From the NCBI RefSeq assembly GCF_031326345.1, contig NZ_CP133671.1:930001-994000 (forward strand): a DNA stretch of 64,000 nucleotides. The letters run 5' to 3'. Position 1 is the first letter of the stretch, and each line of letters starts with the position of its first letter. The position numbers and the translations under genes are program-made. Below are positions 29,201 through 37,559 of this stretch, one piece after another. The notes beneath the pieces are model-generated. The model was not told where the DNA came from. It worked only from the letters and a program-made list of their open reading frames with translations, and did no database searches. This DNA comes from Aureispira sp. CCB-E (GTDB taxonomy: Bacteria > Bacteroidota > Bacteroidia > Chitinophagales > Saprospiraceae).

Positions 29201-32200
29201 CTTGTGTTGGAATGGTAACAGTAATAGCAGCAGGTTCTGTAATTGATATATTGGTAATAGAATCTTGGCAACCATTATTATCTGTAATGGTAACACTATA
29301 TGTTCCTGCTGTTAGGTTGCTCGCAATAGCCGTTGTTTGTGTATTGTTCCAAGTAAAGTTGTATGAAGGTGTGCCTCCTGAAGCAGAAACGGTAGCACTA
29401 CCGTCATTTCCATTATTACAAGAAACATTATTAGTATTGTCCAAATTAGGTACAATGGCAGTCGGCTCTGTCAAGGTCACACAAACAATTTCTGAACAAC
29501 CTAGAGAATCCGTAATGTTAACACAATGTTGTCCAGCAGCTAGGTTAACTGAGGAAGTATCGTTAGAACCATTGGTCCAAGTGTAGGTATATCCTGTTCC
29601 ATTAGCTTGATTGATGGTAAAAGGTGTACCTCCTGAAGCCGTGATGTGAATGCCAGCATTGTTGCCACCAAAACAGCTTACCGTACTATCTATGGTGATT
29701 GTGCCAGATACTGCTGCGGTGGGTTCTGTGATCGTGACTGTAGCTACTGCTGCACAATTAAATGAATCGGTCACTGTAACACTATAGAAGCCATCTGGTA
29801 AATTAACGGCTTGTGCTGTTGTTTGTCCATCTGACCAAATAAAGTTATAGGTACCACCAGCGCCTCCACTTCCTGAAACAGTAGCATCACCTGTACTGGT
29901 GTTGAAACAAGTTACATTGTTAGAATCAACCATTGTCGCTGTAACGGCTGTTGGTTCTGTGATGGTAACTGTAGCTACGGCCGTACAAAGGTTCGCATCG
30001 GTTGCTGTTACGCTATAGGTATTGGCTGCTAAATTGGTTGCATTTGCTGTCGTTTGATTTCCTGTATTAGCATCCCATAAGTAATTAAATGCCCCTGTAC
30101 CTCCTGTTGCGTTGGCTAAAGCAGACCCGTTGGAAGCGCCATTACATGCAAGATTGGTAGGAGTAACAGTTAAAGTAATAGCAGTAGGTTCTGTAATTGA
30201 TATGTTGGTAATAGAATCTTGACAACCATTATTATCTGTGATAGTAACACTGTATGTTCCAGCTGTAAGGTTATTAGCAGCAGCAGTTGTTTGTGTGTTG
30301 CTCCAAACGAAGTTATATGCAGGCGTACCTCCTGAAGCGGAAACCGTAGCACTACCATCATTTCCGCCATTACAAGAAACATTATTAGTATTGTCCAAAT
30401 TAGCCACAATGGCAGTTGGTTCTGTCAAGGTCACACAAACAATTTCTGAACAACCTAGAGAGTCCGTAATGGTAACACAATGTTGTCCAGCAGCTAGGTT
30501 AACTGAGGAAGTATCGTTAGAACCATTGGTCCAAGTGTAGGTATATCCTGTTCCATTAGCTTGGTTAATGGTAGAAGGTGTACCTCCTGAAGCCGTGATG
30601 TGAATACCAGCATTGTTGCCACTAAAACAGCTTACCGTACTATCTATGGTGATTGTACCAGATACCGCCGTGGCAGGTTCTGTAATGGTGACTGTAGCTA
30701 CTGCTGTACAGTTATTGGCATCTGTTATTGTGACGGTGTATGTTGCTGGTGTTAGCCCTGTAATTTGATTGGTAGTAGCATTTGTAGACCATAAAATACT
30801 ATAAGGGCTAGTGCCCCCGCTAGGTGTAACAGTGGCATCGCCATCCGATCCGCCCAAACAACTTACGTTGGTTGAATCTGTCATTGTTGCCGTTAAAGGA
30901 CTAGCTGGTTGATTAACAGTTGTACTATCAATTAGGGTACAACCACTAGCATCAGTAGCTGTAACAATGTAGTTACCTGGTGTTAGTCCTGTAATAGTTG
31001 GTGTTGTTTGAGCACCAGCACTCCAGACAAAACCAATTGGTGCATTGCCACCAGTGCTACTAACTGTAGCCGTTCCATTGGCATTCCCAAAACAGTCAAT
31101 ATCTGTACTATCTACTGCAATAGAAAATGTTGGAGGAGCAGCAATATTAACTCCCCCTGTAATGGTACAGGTTCCCGTTGCGTCTGTCACGGTAACAGTA
31201 TAGTTACCTGCGGTCACTCCTGTAACAGCATCTTGGTTGGTAGGGAAGGTAGCAGAGTTACCGCCTGACCAGTTGTACACATAGGGTTGAGCACCCACAT
31301 TAGCATTGACAGTAATTCCTGTTGTGTCATTAGGGCATAGTAGCGTACCATTGGCAACAGGATTCATGGTAGGTGTAATGCTGCTTAAAACAAAGCTTGC
31401 TGTTGCAGTACAACCATTGGCATCTGTTGCTGTAACGGTATAATTACCTGCTCCTAAGTTATTAATTAGAGGGGTTGTTTCGTTGTTATTCCATAAGTAA
31501 GTAACAAATGGTGTTCCTCCAGTTGCTTCTATTTCGATACTTCCAGAGTTGATACAAGCTGGGTTGGTTGAGTCTACAAAATTAATAGCCAGCGCAGGTT
31601 GTTGTGTAATATCAAAATTCACACTTGAAGTACAACCCAACCCATCTGTTACGGTTACACTATAGTTAGCGCCAGGTAATCCTGTTCTTGTTGGAGGACC
31701 AACTCCAATATCAGACCATGTATATGTCAAAGGAGGAGTTCCTCCATTGGTATTAACCGTAACACTACCATTGGTGTTGCCACAAGTAGCAGGGCTAGTT
31801 GTTTGTACAAATACATTAGGAGCACCAATTCCAGGGAAAAGAGAAACGCTATCAACATTAGAACAGCCTGTAACCGTTTCTGTGACCGTTACATAGTAAG
31901 CACCAACTGACAAACCTGAGTTGGTTGAGGTTACCGCTGCATTGGTATTAAAGGAATTAGACCAGTTGAAATTGTATAGCCCTGTTGGATTTGTAATTGT
32001 TGCTGTTGCAGAACCATTGCCATTACAAGTCGGATCTACAGTTGTAAAGCTAACCGAAGGAGTTGGATTAACTGTAATTGTAAAGTTGATAACGACAGGA
32101 CAAGCAACAATAGGTGTACTAGGTGTCGGCGTTACAGAGTAAACTGTAGCTGTATAGGTCGTTGTTGTTGAAGGGTTGACTATAACTGCAGACGGTGTCA

Positions 32201-35200
32201 TAGAGATCATATCTGTAGTCGGTGTCCAAACAACTGAATCGGTTGCTGTTAGCCCTGTGAGTGTTAGCGTAGTCGTATCTCCATCACAAATGCTTACATC
32301 GCCAGAACCCGTCACACTTGGGCGAGGAGTAACATATAAGTAAACCGTATCTTCAGGCGATAAACCACAACAATCTGTAATAATCGACAACGTTATAGGA
32401 TAGAATCCAGGTGTGTTAAATTGGCTATTAACTGTCTGGATGCTTCCTGGATTTGGAATAGCACCATTAAAATTCCAAGCATAATCATCTGCAAAGAATT
32501 GGCTTTCGAAATTGGTGAAATCCCCTTCACAAACGGTGAATGTATCAGGTCCAACAACAGTAGCATTACTTAGGATATTGGGAACGATAGTATTCTCGAA
32601 TGAAATATTATGAAACCCAGCGTAAGTGTTAGAGCCTAATCCTACTGTATAACGATCTATGGTTGAATAGATTGTTGTTGCAGGATTGGTGCCACTTGTT
32701 GCAGGGGTAGCAAAATTTGTAGTAGCGTCAAAGTCCCAAGTAGCTCCTGTTGTTGCCATATCTTGAAATTGTACATTGACATCGGTACAATTGATATTAG
32801 AAACTTGAATGACTGGTTGAGCAGCTAAGTTAAAAGTGATGTCTGTTGATACTGGAGCAGAGCCACCAGACTGGAAAATAGTATTATTTTCGCCAGGTTG
32901 GCCACTACCACCTTGTCCACCGTCTCCGCCGTCTCCGCCATCTCCGCCGTCTCCACCACAACCAACTTCACCACCATGGTAAGTACTACCCAAACCTCGA
33001 TTACCACCATTACCACCATTACCACCAGCACCACCAGCACCACCGGCACCAGCAGCACCAGCGTTTAAGTTTGATTGTGTGAAATTGCCATTAGTACCAT
33101 TTAGGAACAGGTAAATAGAGTAAGATGAACCTCCACCTAATCCACCCAATCCACCAGTACCGGCTTGACCGCCGCCACCGCCGCCACCGCCGCCGGATCC
33201 TTTTCCATCACGACAGAAGAAGCCACCTTCACCAGCACCACCGCCACCGCCGCCGCCGCCAGCGCCACCAGTACCATTTGTTCCTGCACCGCCTTGACCG
33301 CCAGGAACCCAAAAACCTCCTATATGAGAACCCACAGGACCAGGACTACCACCAGTACCATTTGTACCGTCTGCTCCATTTTGAGCGTCGCGTCCTGATT
33401 CGCTTGAACCACAGTTTAAGCTACTGTTACAGCCACTTTCTTGACCACCAGCACCAGGAGCACCTAAAGCACCACCACCATTACCACCACTAGCTCCATC
33501 TCTATCTTCTCCACCACCAGAACCTCCTCCGGCACCACCACCACCGTTGATTCCAGTGGGAGCAGCACCATTTTGCCCTGCATTGGCACCAGTTGTACAA
33601 CAACCACCACCATTACCAAAGGCAGTACCGCCACCACCAGCACCACCACGACCACCACCACCGTTGCGGTTTTCGTCGTCATTATCACCATTTTGACCAT
33701 TAATACCGTTGGCCCCAGGGGCTCCATTAGTACCTGCATTTCCTGTTCTACCAGCCGCTGCATTACCAGGTTGAATTTGGCATCGAACAATATCATAGTT
33801 GGAACAGGATGTCATGTGCATACCGTAGGTAGACATTCCTGGTTGGTTGGCATTATCTGTTCTAATCGTTAAATCTTGGAAACGGAAACCTGTTGCACCA
33901 TTTCCATAAAAGGCTACCAGACGTTGTGCGTTAACGACACCTTCTGGATTAGCTGTTGTTCTGTTGATAATTGTAGCACCAGGGGTACTTGTTTTTGTCC
34001 AAGCATTTCCTTGGTCAAATCCACCCTCTAAAGTAACAAAGCTTCCTATGGTAAGTGGATTATTAATATTATAAGTTCCTGTTGCTATTTTTATAACAGC
34101 ATTATTACAAGCCGCACGACTCAAGGCTTCTGCTAAGGTCGTAGGACTTGCTTGGGTTCCTGGATTAGCGACCGCACCAGTTGTAGAAACATATATATTA
34201 ACACAGCTAGGCAGTGCAGGGGGAGTCCCAACGACCAAGAATGCTGTATCTGTAGTAATACAACCCGTACCAGGATTGGTAACTTCAAGAACATAAGGGT
34301 AAGTTCCTGCAGCAGTAGGCACAGAAACAGGGATAGAAGAAGAAGTGCCAGTAACAGTTCCTGCCCCTAAAGGAGCCGAACTAGGGTCGAACCACTGAAA
34401 ATTCATGCCTGTTTGATCGGTTGTTCCTGTTAAGACAAAGTTTGCCCCTCCACATACTTCTGCTGTAGTAGGAAATACAGAAGCTGTAGGGTCATCTGCA
34501 ACCATTACGCTCACAGCATCCATAGATACACAGCCATCGGTATAGGTTAAGGCAACCGTATAGCTAGTAGTAGCAGAAGGATGAGCACCTGTTGATGCTG
34601 TACTAGGGCTTGTCAAGTCAGCTGTAGGTGTCCACGAAAAGGTACTAATCATTCCGCCTGGAGCTGTTGTGGTTGCTGTTAAAGTTGCTGTATCTCCTTC
34701 ACATATCTGGACATCAGGTCCTGCATTGACAGGAGGGTTGGGGTTAGGCCCTACTACAATGGTAAAAGATTGGCTATTCTGCCCAACGATAGGACAGGCA
34801 TCGTCTTCGGCTGTTATGACAAAAACATAGGTTCCTTGATCTCCGATGGAGGTGTTCCAACAGAAAGTTCCTGTTGTTGAAGCCCCTGAGCCCGTTTGTG
34901 TAAACGTAGCACCAGGTATGTTATTGCTGTATGTCATCGTGATATTTTGCCCTGCGTCTGTATCCGCAGCATTGATATCAAAACAAATTAAACCACCTTC
35001 ACAGACTGTTGTATCAAAAACGGTGGGGCTGCCATTGATACCAGAAACATTGGGTATGGTATTACTACAGTTGGTTATATTGAATTGGATATCTCGAACC
35101 ATTGTACTGATCAAAACACCATTTCTATATTCTTCTACAAGTACACACAAAACAGCTACTTGAGGTTGGTTCGCTGTAAATTGAATTTCTCCTGTTTGTG

Positions 35201-35897
35201 GGTCTAAAGTAATTGGAACGGTTAATGGGTTGGTTCCACTGAAACCACCTCCGTATGTAACAGAAGAACCAGCACCTTGTAAACAGTTGGTCATAGAGTA
35301 AACTAAAGAGTCTCCGTCCGCATCTGATGCTAGTTGTTGGTAATTGACTGTTTGACCTACGCAAGCAAATAGTTGTGGGTTGTTGGCAAATGAAGGAGAG
35401 CTGTTGCAAGGGTTAAGCGTATTATCTAACGTTGTTTGTACGTAGATACTGTTGCTACCTGGACCACTTAGATTGGTGATCGCATTATTACGACAACAAG
35501 AAGTTGAGGAAAGCACCCAATCATTGCAGCCAGAAGGAAGCGTCAAAGTGCCTTGAAAAACATGTAGCTCTACTCCAATACTGCCACTTCCTCCACATGC
35601 GCTTGTCTGGGATGGACAAAGTGGGGTAATGTCTGTAACGGATTGAGATGTAAGAGTTAAACTGGAAGACACTCCACAAGAAGCAGAACTGTAGTTTACA
35701 ATTTGAGTGTTTCCAACACTAACGCCATTACAATCTCTATAAACATTTAGTGTAACCAAATATTGGTTAGGACCTATACAGTCGTACTCTATGACAAAGC
35801 CTGTATAGTGTGTGGCGGAACTGAAGGTACTCATTCCGAGCCATAGTGCTCCAATCAACCATAAACGTTGAATGAAGAAGTGTAAATGAAATCGCAT
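23247..35897 (-). CDS. Giant SprB-like surface adhesin with type IX (gliding-motility) C-terminal domain
   Basis: A 4216-residue secreted protein. Order of parts: signal peptide 1-28; Cys-rich beta domain 29-275; PKD/cadherin-like domains about 275-555 (VNAGPDVQICEGDTATL near 393); a right-handed parallel beta-helix-like region about 555-715; a glycine-rich block about 715-1012; a PKD-like region to about 1275; then some 35 SprB-type repeats of about 79 residues to about 4035. Each repeat has a core like VSCNGGNDGSATVSASGG, then YxWSNGQTT, AGxYxVTVTDxNGC and ITEP. The last 100 residues (from APTGFTPNGDGVNDYF) are the gliding-motility-associated C-terminal domain, a type IX secretion signal. 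By family knowledge such proteins are moved over the cell surface in gliding or bind polysaccharide and cells. The gene is transcribed alone and has its own terminator. Confidence 0.93.
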   Translation of the reverse strand: MRFHLHFFIQRLWLIGALWLGMSTFSSATHYTGFVIEYDCIGPNQYLVTLNVYRDCNGVSVGNTQIVNYSSASCGVSSSLTLTSQSVTDITPLCPSQTSACGGSGSIGVELHVFQGTLTLPSGCNDWVLSSTSCCRNNAITNLSGPGSNSIYVQTTLDNTLNPCNSSPSFANNPQLFACVGQTVNYQQLASDADGDSLVYSMTNCLQGAGSSVTYGGGFSGTNPLTVPITLDPQTGEIQFTANQPQVAVLCVLVEEYRNGVLISTMVRDIQFNITNCSNTIPNVSGINGSPTVFDTTVCEGGLICFDINAADTDAGQNITMTYSNNIPGATFTQTGSGASTTGTFCWNTSIGDQGTYVFVITAEDDACPIVGQNSQSFTIVVGPNPNPPVNAGPDVQICEGDTATLTATTTAPGGMISTFSWTPTADLTSPSTASTGAHPSATTSYTVALTYTDGCVSMDAVSVMVADDPTASVFPTTAEVCGGANFVLTGTTDQTGMNFQWFDPSSAPLGAGTVTGTSSSIPVSVPTAAGTYPYVLEVTNPGTGCITTDTAFLVVGTPPALPSCVNIYVSTTGAVANPGTQASPTTLAEALSRAACNNAVIKIATGTYNINNPLTIGSFVTLEGGFDQGNAWTKTSTPGATIINRTTANPEGVVNAQRLVAFYGNGATGFRFQDLTIRTDNANQPGMSTYGMHMTSCSNYDIVRCQIQPGNAAAGRTGNAGTNGAPGANGINGQNGDNDDENRNGGGGRGGAGGGGTAFGNGGGCCTTGANAGQNGAAPTGINGGGGAGGGSGGGEDRDGASGGNGGGALGAPGAGGQESGCNSSLNCGSSESGRDAQNGADGTNGTGGSPGPVGSHIGGFWVPGGQGGAGTNGTGGAGGGGGGGGAGEGGFFCRDGKGSGGGGGGGGGQAGTGGLGGLGGGSSYSIYLFLNGTNGNFTQSNLNAGAAGAGGAGGAGGNGGNGGNRGLGSTYHGGEVGCGGDGGDGGDGGDGGQGGSGQPGENNTIFQSGGSAPVSTDITFNLAAQPVIQVSNINCTDVNVQFQDMATTGATWDFDATTNFATPATSGTNPATTIYSTIDRYTVGLGSNTYAGFHNISFENTIVPNILSNATVVGPDTFTVCEGDFTNFESQFFADDYAWNFNGAIPNPGSIQTVNSQFNTPGFYPITLSIITDCCGLSPEDTVYLYVTPRPSVTGSGDVSICDGDTTTLTLTGLTATDSVVWTPTTDMISMTPSAVIVNPSTTTTYTATVYSVTPTPSTPIVACPVVINFTITVNPTPSVSFTTVDPTCNGNGSATATITNPTGLYNFNWSNSFNTNAAVTSTNSGLSVGAYYVTVTETVTGCSNVDSVSLFPGIGAPNVFVQTTSPATCGNTNGSVTVNTNGGTPPLTYTWSDIGVGPPTRTGLPGANYSVTVTDGLGCTSSVNFDITQQPALAINFVDSTNPACINSGSIEIEATGGTPFVTYLWNNNETTPLINNLGAGNYTVTATDANGCTATASFVLSSITPTMNPVANGTLLCPNDTTGITVNANVGAQPYVYNWSGGNSATFPTNQDAVTGVTAGNYTVTVTDATGTCTITGGVNIAAPPTFSIAVDSTDIDCFGNANGTATVSSTGGNAPIGFVWSAGAQTTPTITGLTPGNYIVTATDASGCTLIDSTTVNQPASPLTATMTDSTNVSCLGGSDGDATVTPSGGTSPYSILWSTNATTNQITGLTPATYTVTITDANNCTAVATVTITEPATAVSGTITIDSTVSCFSGNNAGIHITASGGTPSTINQANGTGYTYTWTNGSNDTSSVNLAAGQHCVTITDSLGCSEIVCVTLTEPTAIVANLDNTNNVSCNGGNDGSATVSASGGTPAYNFVWSNTQTTAAANNLTAGTYSVTITDNNGCQDSITNISITEPTAITLTVTPTNLACNGASNGSALANATGGTGAFNYLWDANTGNQTTANATNLAANTYSVTATDANLCTAVATVTITEPTAVTATMVDSNNVTCFNTSTGDATVSGSGGAGGTYNFIWSDGQTTAQAVNLPDGFYSVTVTDSFNCAAVATVTITEPTAAVSGTITIDSTVSCFGGNNAGIHITASGGTPFTINQANGTGYTYTWTNGSNDTSSVNLAAGQHCVNITDSLGCSEIVCVTLTEPTAIVPNLDNTNNVSCNNGNDGSATVSASGGTPSYNFTWNNTQTTAIASNLTAGTYSVTITDNNGCQDSITNISITEPAAITVTIPTQVNVLCNGESNGAATALATGGTGSFSYIWDANANNQTTATASNLSAGTYSVTATDANGCSDSTNVIITEPSAVTASIANSTTITCNAGNDGTATAAGAGGVGTYSFNWSDPSNQTTATATGLTAGTYTVTVSDMNGCNDTISVSIIEPTPVSVSITAQTNVSCNGLNNGDATALGTGGIGTIGYSWSIGGQTTATATGLTAGTHTVTATDANGCSNSASVTITEPAPLTATISSSTSITCNGGNNGAATVSATGGTIAYSYLWSDANGQTTATASNLTAGTYTVTVTDANSCATTASVTISEPSAITLTSSVTSNYNGVSISCHGVCDGELTANATGGTGSINYTWGAAAGNQTTAVATNICDGVYSVIATDANGCTASSVVTITEPNAVSASATSTPTSCNGSSDGTATAIGTGGIGSYTFVWDNNAMNQTTATVTGLNAGTYLVTVSDLNGCNDTVSVIVTEPSQLTASITTAQVSCFGGNDGTATAVVAGGTPGVPSYTYNWGFGATASATSPGQAIGSYTVTISDANGCSITENYTITQPSPLNFTTARTDVSCNGGIDGSATINVSGGVGGFSYVWNSNTQTTATATGLSAGLHCVTATDGNGCTVDTCIQVNEPALLTNMSFAVTDVRCFGGNDGQLTVSATGGTQPYSYAWSNGQTSATATGLLAGVYGVTITDDNGCTLIGTGTVNQPTQLTLSFTSDSVACLGGNDGSLTVAVVGGNSPYTYQWNPAANSQTTATANNLAAGNYTVTVTDFTGCTITGNGDVFEPATTLTAAIINQLNPSCYGSCDGSIEVDAQGATPNYTYQWSNGQNTSIATNVCAGAHTVTVTDANGCSVSTGSVLTEPTAITLNPQVLSNYNGAAISCTGAADGSVGVVVAGGSGGYSYVWSPQGQNTANINGLVAGTYCVTVTDVAGCQMDTCITIADPVQLAATYTAVDVLCHGDANGQILVNATPGTGTLGVNGYEYKITGPGQTGNVFSNINTYNNLGAGSYTVFVRDGNNCEIALPISIGEPDSVLIDSVIVTDVSCHGTATGSATAYPSGGVGNYTYTWSTTPVQTTATATGLAAGVYSVTVADANGCDRVDVFNVNEPTVLTGSISADPIDCFGGTTSATAQGSGGTPIGLTAYVYRWSNGSSAATTIGLSAGVHCVTITDANACTHVECVTITQPSTAVSASISAQTDASCNGTATGTATAQGTGGTSPYTYQWDAAAGNQTTATATGLSAGIYTVVVSDTNNCTAQTTVTISEPSVVLATISSTTPATCNGQGTGSATATVSGGVGPYTYQWDAAAGSQTTATASNLAGGTYVVTVSDANGCTGMATAIVTQPTAVQATIINTTDVSCHGGNDGTASLAVQGGTPTSGYTFQWSGAPGQNSPNATGLSAGVQTVTVSDANGCFDIDTFTINEPNDALSGYITAANALCFGSSTGELGAVITGGTRPYQYAWNSTPVQTTVVADSLPAGTYNLSVTDANGCSLELTSTIGEPTELTVSATVLQHVSCFGGSNGAVAVNATSGGVGPYTYVWTDPSGQVGLNASNLSAGAISVLVTDANACTAMATVTLTEGTPITVTETVSNISCHGLTDGSINITGSNKVLVNYSWSNGMVSNPVTGLGAGNYTVTVTDADGCQETFNYTITEPAPISLSIASTNSILCYGDGNAAAQVTATGGTSPYNYNWSNGATTRTASNLTPGTYDVTVTDSRGCFETITISITQPDELTITGNTSGTLCAGDQTGTLTAFGSGGTVTVGLLEYSIDGSTWQNGNIFSGLASGIYTLSVRDENGCVADTMLVVEDADPFFITSMTGDTTIEYLDSLTIAASLNDTVGVTYSWQQISGAMGLVTDSSFSFGVRPQDAVQYQFTATNSNGCSVDSIVMIEVTKLRRANAPTGFTPNGDGVNDYFFIQGGAKVQTVTIFRVYDRWGTLVFEGNNSEINVPEQGWNGIYRGRPAPSGTYTWYADVLFKDGHTEQLKGSVILLR
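23785..32075 (-). repeat. Array of about 35 SprB-like coding repeats
   Basis: I counted about 35 units by their Cys-x-Gly cores within the adhesin gene, averaging about 237 bases each. Every unit is in frame. Most differ clearly at DNA level; neighbouring units at 29.2-30.7 kb are nearly identical. The two cysteines per unit (one in the VSC core, one in the NGC step) probably form a disulphide. Confidence 0.85.
32860..33755 (-). repeat. Glycine-rich low-complexity block inside the adhesin gene
   Basis: Adhesin residues about 715-1012 are mostly Gly with Ala, Asn, Asp and Thr. The block has runs of up to nine Gly and short tandem triplets such as GGDGGDGGDGG (about 32910-32960), and also some collagen-like G-x-x steps (NGAPGANGINGQNG). 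DNA is locally much richer in G+C than the rest of the window. Eight or so cysteines are scattered in it. Confidence 0.85.
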
Positions 35898-36514
35898 AGA
35901 TTAAAATTTTGTCTTGACTAACAAATAATTTCTTTGATGTCTTTAAGAAGCTTAGATTCTTGGTGTGAAAATGTGTTTTTTTTAATTGATGGGTTGGGTA
36001 ACTTGGAATTTAAATGATTTTCGGATTTATTAAATATATGTTCTTCGGTGATGTTTGTTATAAGTCGCATACGGAAGGGGGAGTATGATTTTTTATTTCA
36101 CTTAATTTTAACGTTTTTAACTGGAGGGATATTATCAGTTAAAATAAGTTTTTTGGTTTTATAAAAATATCATTACAAGGCTATTAAGGTAACGATATTT
36201 AAGATAATAATTTGTAGCTTTTTTGGTTTTTTTTTCAATCAAGTAGTTAAATTTTATGATTTATATAACAATTAGATTTTTTTTAATAAGTATTTAGGGT
36301 GTTATTAGTTTGTTTATCAGTTGTTTGAGTGTGGTTGATTGGCTTTGCTGAATGACTAAATGGGCTGTTTTTTTTAGTTTAAAAAATTATTAAATTATTT
36401 TAATTGTACAATTAAAGTGACAGCAGACTTACGAAAGTACAATTTTTATGTAAAAATTTATAGAATATTCTAAACTCTTCTGTTTCTTTACTTTTGATAT
36501 TAAAGTATTTTTAT
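35898..36514. other. Long intergenic region between divergent genes
   Basis: About 600 very AT-rich bases with many T and A runs. It must hold the adhesin promoter on the minus strand and contains the -7 box of the ATP-grasp gene near its right end. I see no gene, RNA or repeat copy in it. Confidence 0.5.
36489..36496 (+). promoter_or_regulatory. Bacteroidota -7 promoter box for the ATP-grasp gene
   Basis: TACTTTTG fits TAnnTTTG. It overlaps an in-frame TTG at 36494, which therefore cannot be the start codon; the first usable ATG is at 36515, with another at 36539. Confidence 0.65.
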
Positions 36515-37504
36515 ATGCCCCTCAATAAGAAACAAAATATGGAACGGATTCAAGAAGAGTTAATCAAAGAAGCTCGTAAGTTAGGTATCACCGTAAACCT
36601 GCTAAATGATTGTGCAACAGAAAACTTGCTGTTGATTAAAGGCAAAAAAGAAGTTGTATTTGGTAATTGTGCAACACCTCTAGATCAATTAAGTTATCAA
36701 GCCTATTTTGCAGCCAGTAATAAACAGTATTCGAAGTATTTATTTGAACGATTGAAGATATCGCACCCTAAAAGCCTAGTTTTTGGGGATGGGGTGACCG
36801 AAAAGAACCAAATTAAGGCATTTATGGAGCAAGACAAAACGTATGTTTGTAAGCCTCTAAATGGTGCAGAGGGGGAAGGGGTTACTATGAATATTAAGAC
36901 TGAAAAAGGGGTGATTGATGCTTGGAATTTGTGGAAACATAAGTACGCTCAATTTATGGTAGAAGAGCAAGTTGCTGGAAGTGATTTGAGACTCCAAGCT
37001 ATTGGTGGAAAAATTGTGGCAGCTTGTGTCAGAAAGCCTGCAACCGTGACAGGAGATGGTCGGTTAACAATAGAAGAGTTAGTTGCCCTACGTCAAGCAG
37101 AAATCAAAGCTCAAAATCCACTAAATAAGCTTGAATTAGATGTGGCTTCTTTTGAACTGTTAAAAGCGCAGAACTTAAATCTGAAAACAATTCCTAAAGA
37201 GGGGCAAAAGGTGCAACTAAAATATGTTGCGAATATGGGGCAAGGAGCAACGTCTATTGATATAACAGATGAAATTCATCCTGCTTACAATGAATGGATT
37301 GCTCGTATTACCACTCATTTGAATCTAAGTATTTTTGCTCTAGATGTATTGACGTTTGATCACACTCAAGCCCCTAGCCCAGAAACAGCTTGGGCATTGG
37401 AAATCAATGGGGAACCATATTGGTACCACCATACTTTTTCAGAAAGACGAACACATAATATGGCTAAGTTAATCTTAGAAGATGTATTCCACGGTCTGAT
37501 TTAA
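36515..37504 (+). CDS. ATP-grasp ligase, cyanophycin-synthetase/glutathione-synthetase-like
   Basis: A 329-residue ATP-grasp enzyme (start at 36515; 36539 is a possible alternative). These enzymes activate a carboxylate as acyl phosphate and join it to an amine or thiol. The N-terminal part (to about 70) is a short pre-ATP domain. ATP-binding elements follow: YVCKPLNGAEGEGVT near 110-125, MVEEQVAGSDLRLQAIGGKI near 145-165, then RKPATVTGDGRLTIEELV, the stretch that most resembles cyanophycin synthetase. The magnesium site is near ALDVLTF and WALEINGEPYWYHH. It lacks the N-terminal amidoligase and C-terminal Mur ligase domains of true cyanophycin synthetase, so it is a stand-alone version making an unknown peptide-like bond. 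It may be in one unit with the next two genes. Confidence 0.78.
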   Translation: MPLNKKQNMERIQEELIKEARKLGITVNLLNDCATENLLLIKGKKEVVFGNCATPLDQLSYQAYFAASNKQYSKYLFERLKISHPKSLVFGDGVTEKNQIKAFMEQDKTYVCKPLNGAEGEGVTMNIKTEKGVIDAWNLWKHKYAQFMVEEQVAGSDLRLQAIGGKIVAACVRKPATVTGDGRLTIEELVALRQAEIKAQNPLNKLELDVASFELLKAQNLNLKTIPKEGQKVQLKYVANMGQGATSIDITDEIHPAYNEWIARITTHLNLSIFALDVLTFDHTQAPSPETAWALEINGEPYWYHHTFSERRTHNMAKLILEDVFHGLI

Positions 37505-37559
37505 GTGGCTTGATGGATTAAAATAGGTGGTGTTTTGCTTGTTTAACGGAATTGGTATC

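Noticed and set aside
23785-32075. Possible CRISPR-like regular repeats
   Set aside because: The period is about 237 bases, in frame, divergent at DNA level and coding for SprB-type units; spacers and short identical repeats are absent.
32825-33872. Open frames encoding Val/Met-, His/Arg- or Thr-rich runs over the glycine-rich block
   Set aside because: These are shifted readings of GGN and CCN triplet repeats and have low complexity.
23600-35400. Many open frames antisense to, or out of frame with, the giant adhesin gene
   Set aside because: They are a by-product of a long repetitive coding sequence with biased codons; none has a signal, motif or start context of its own.
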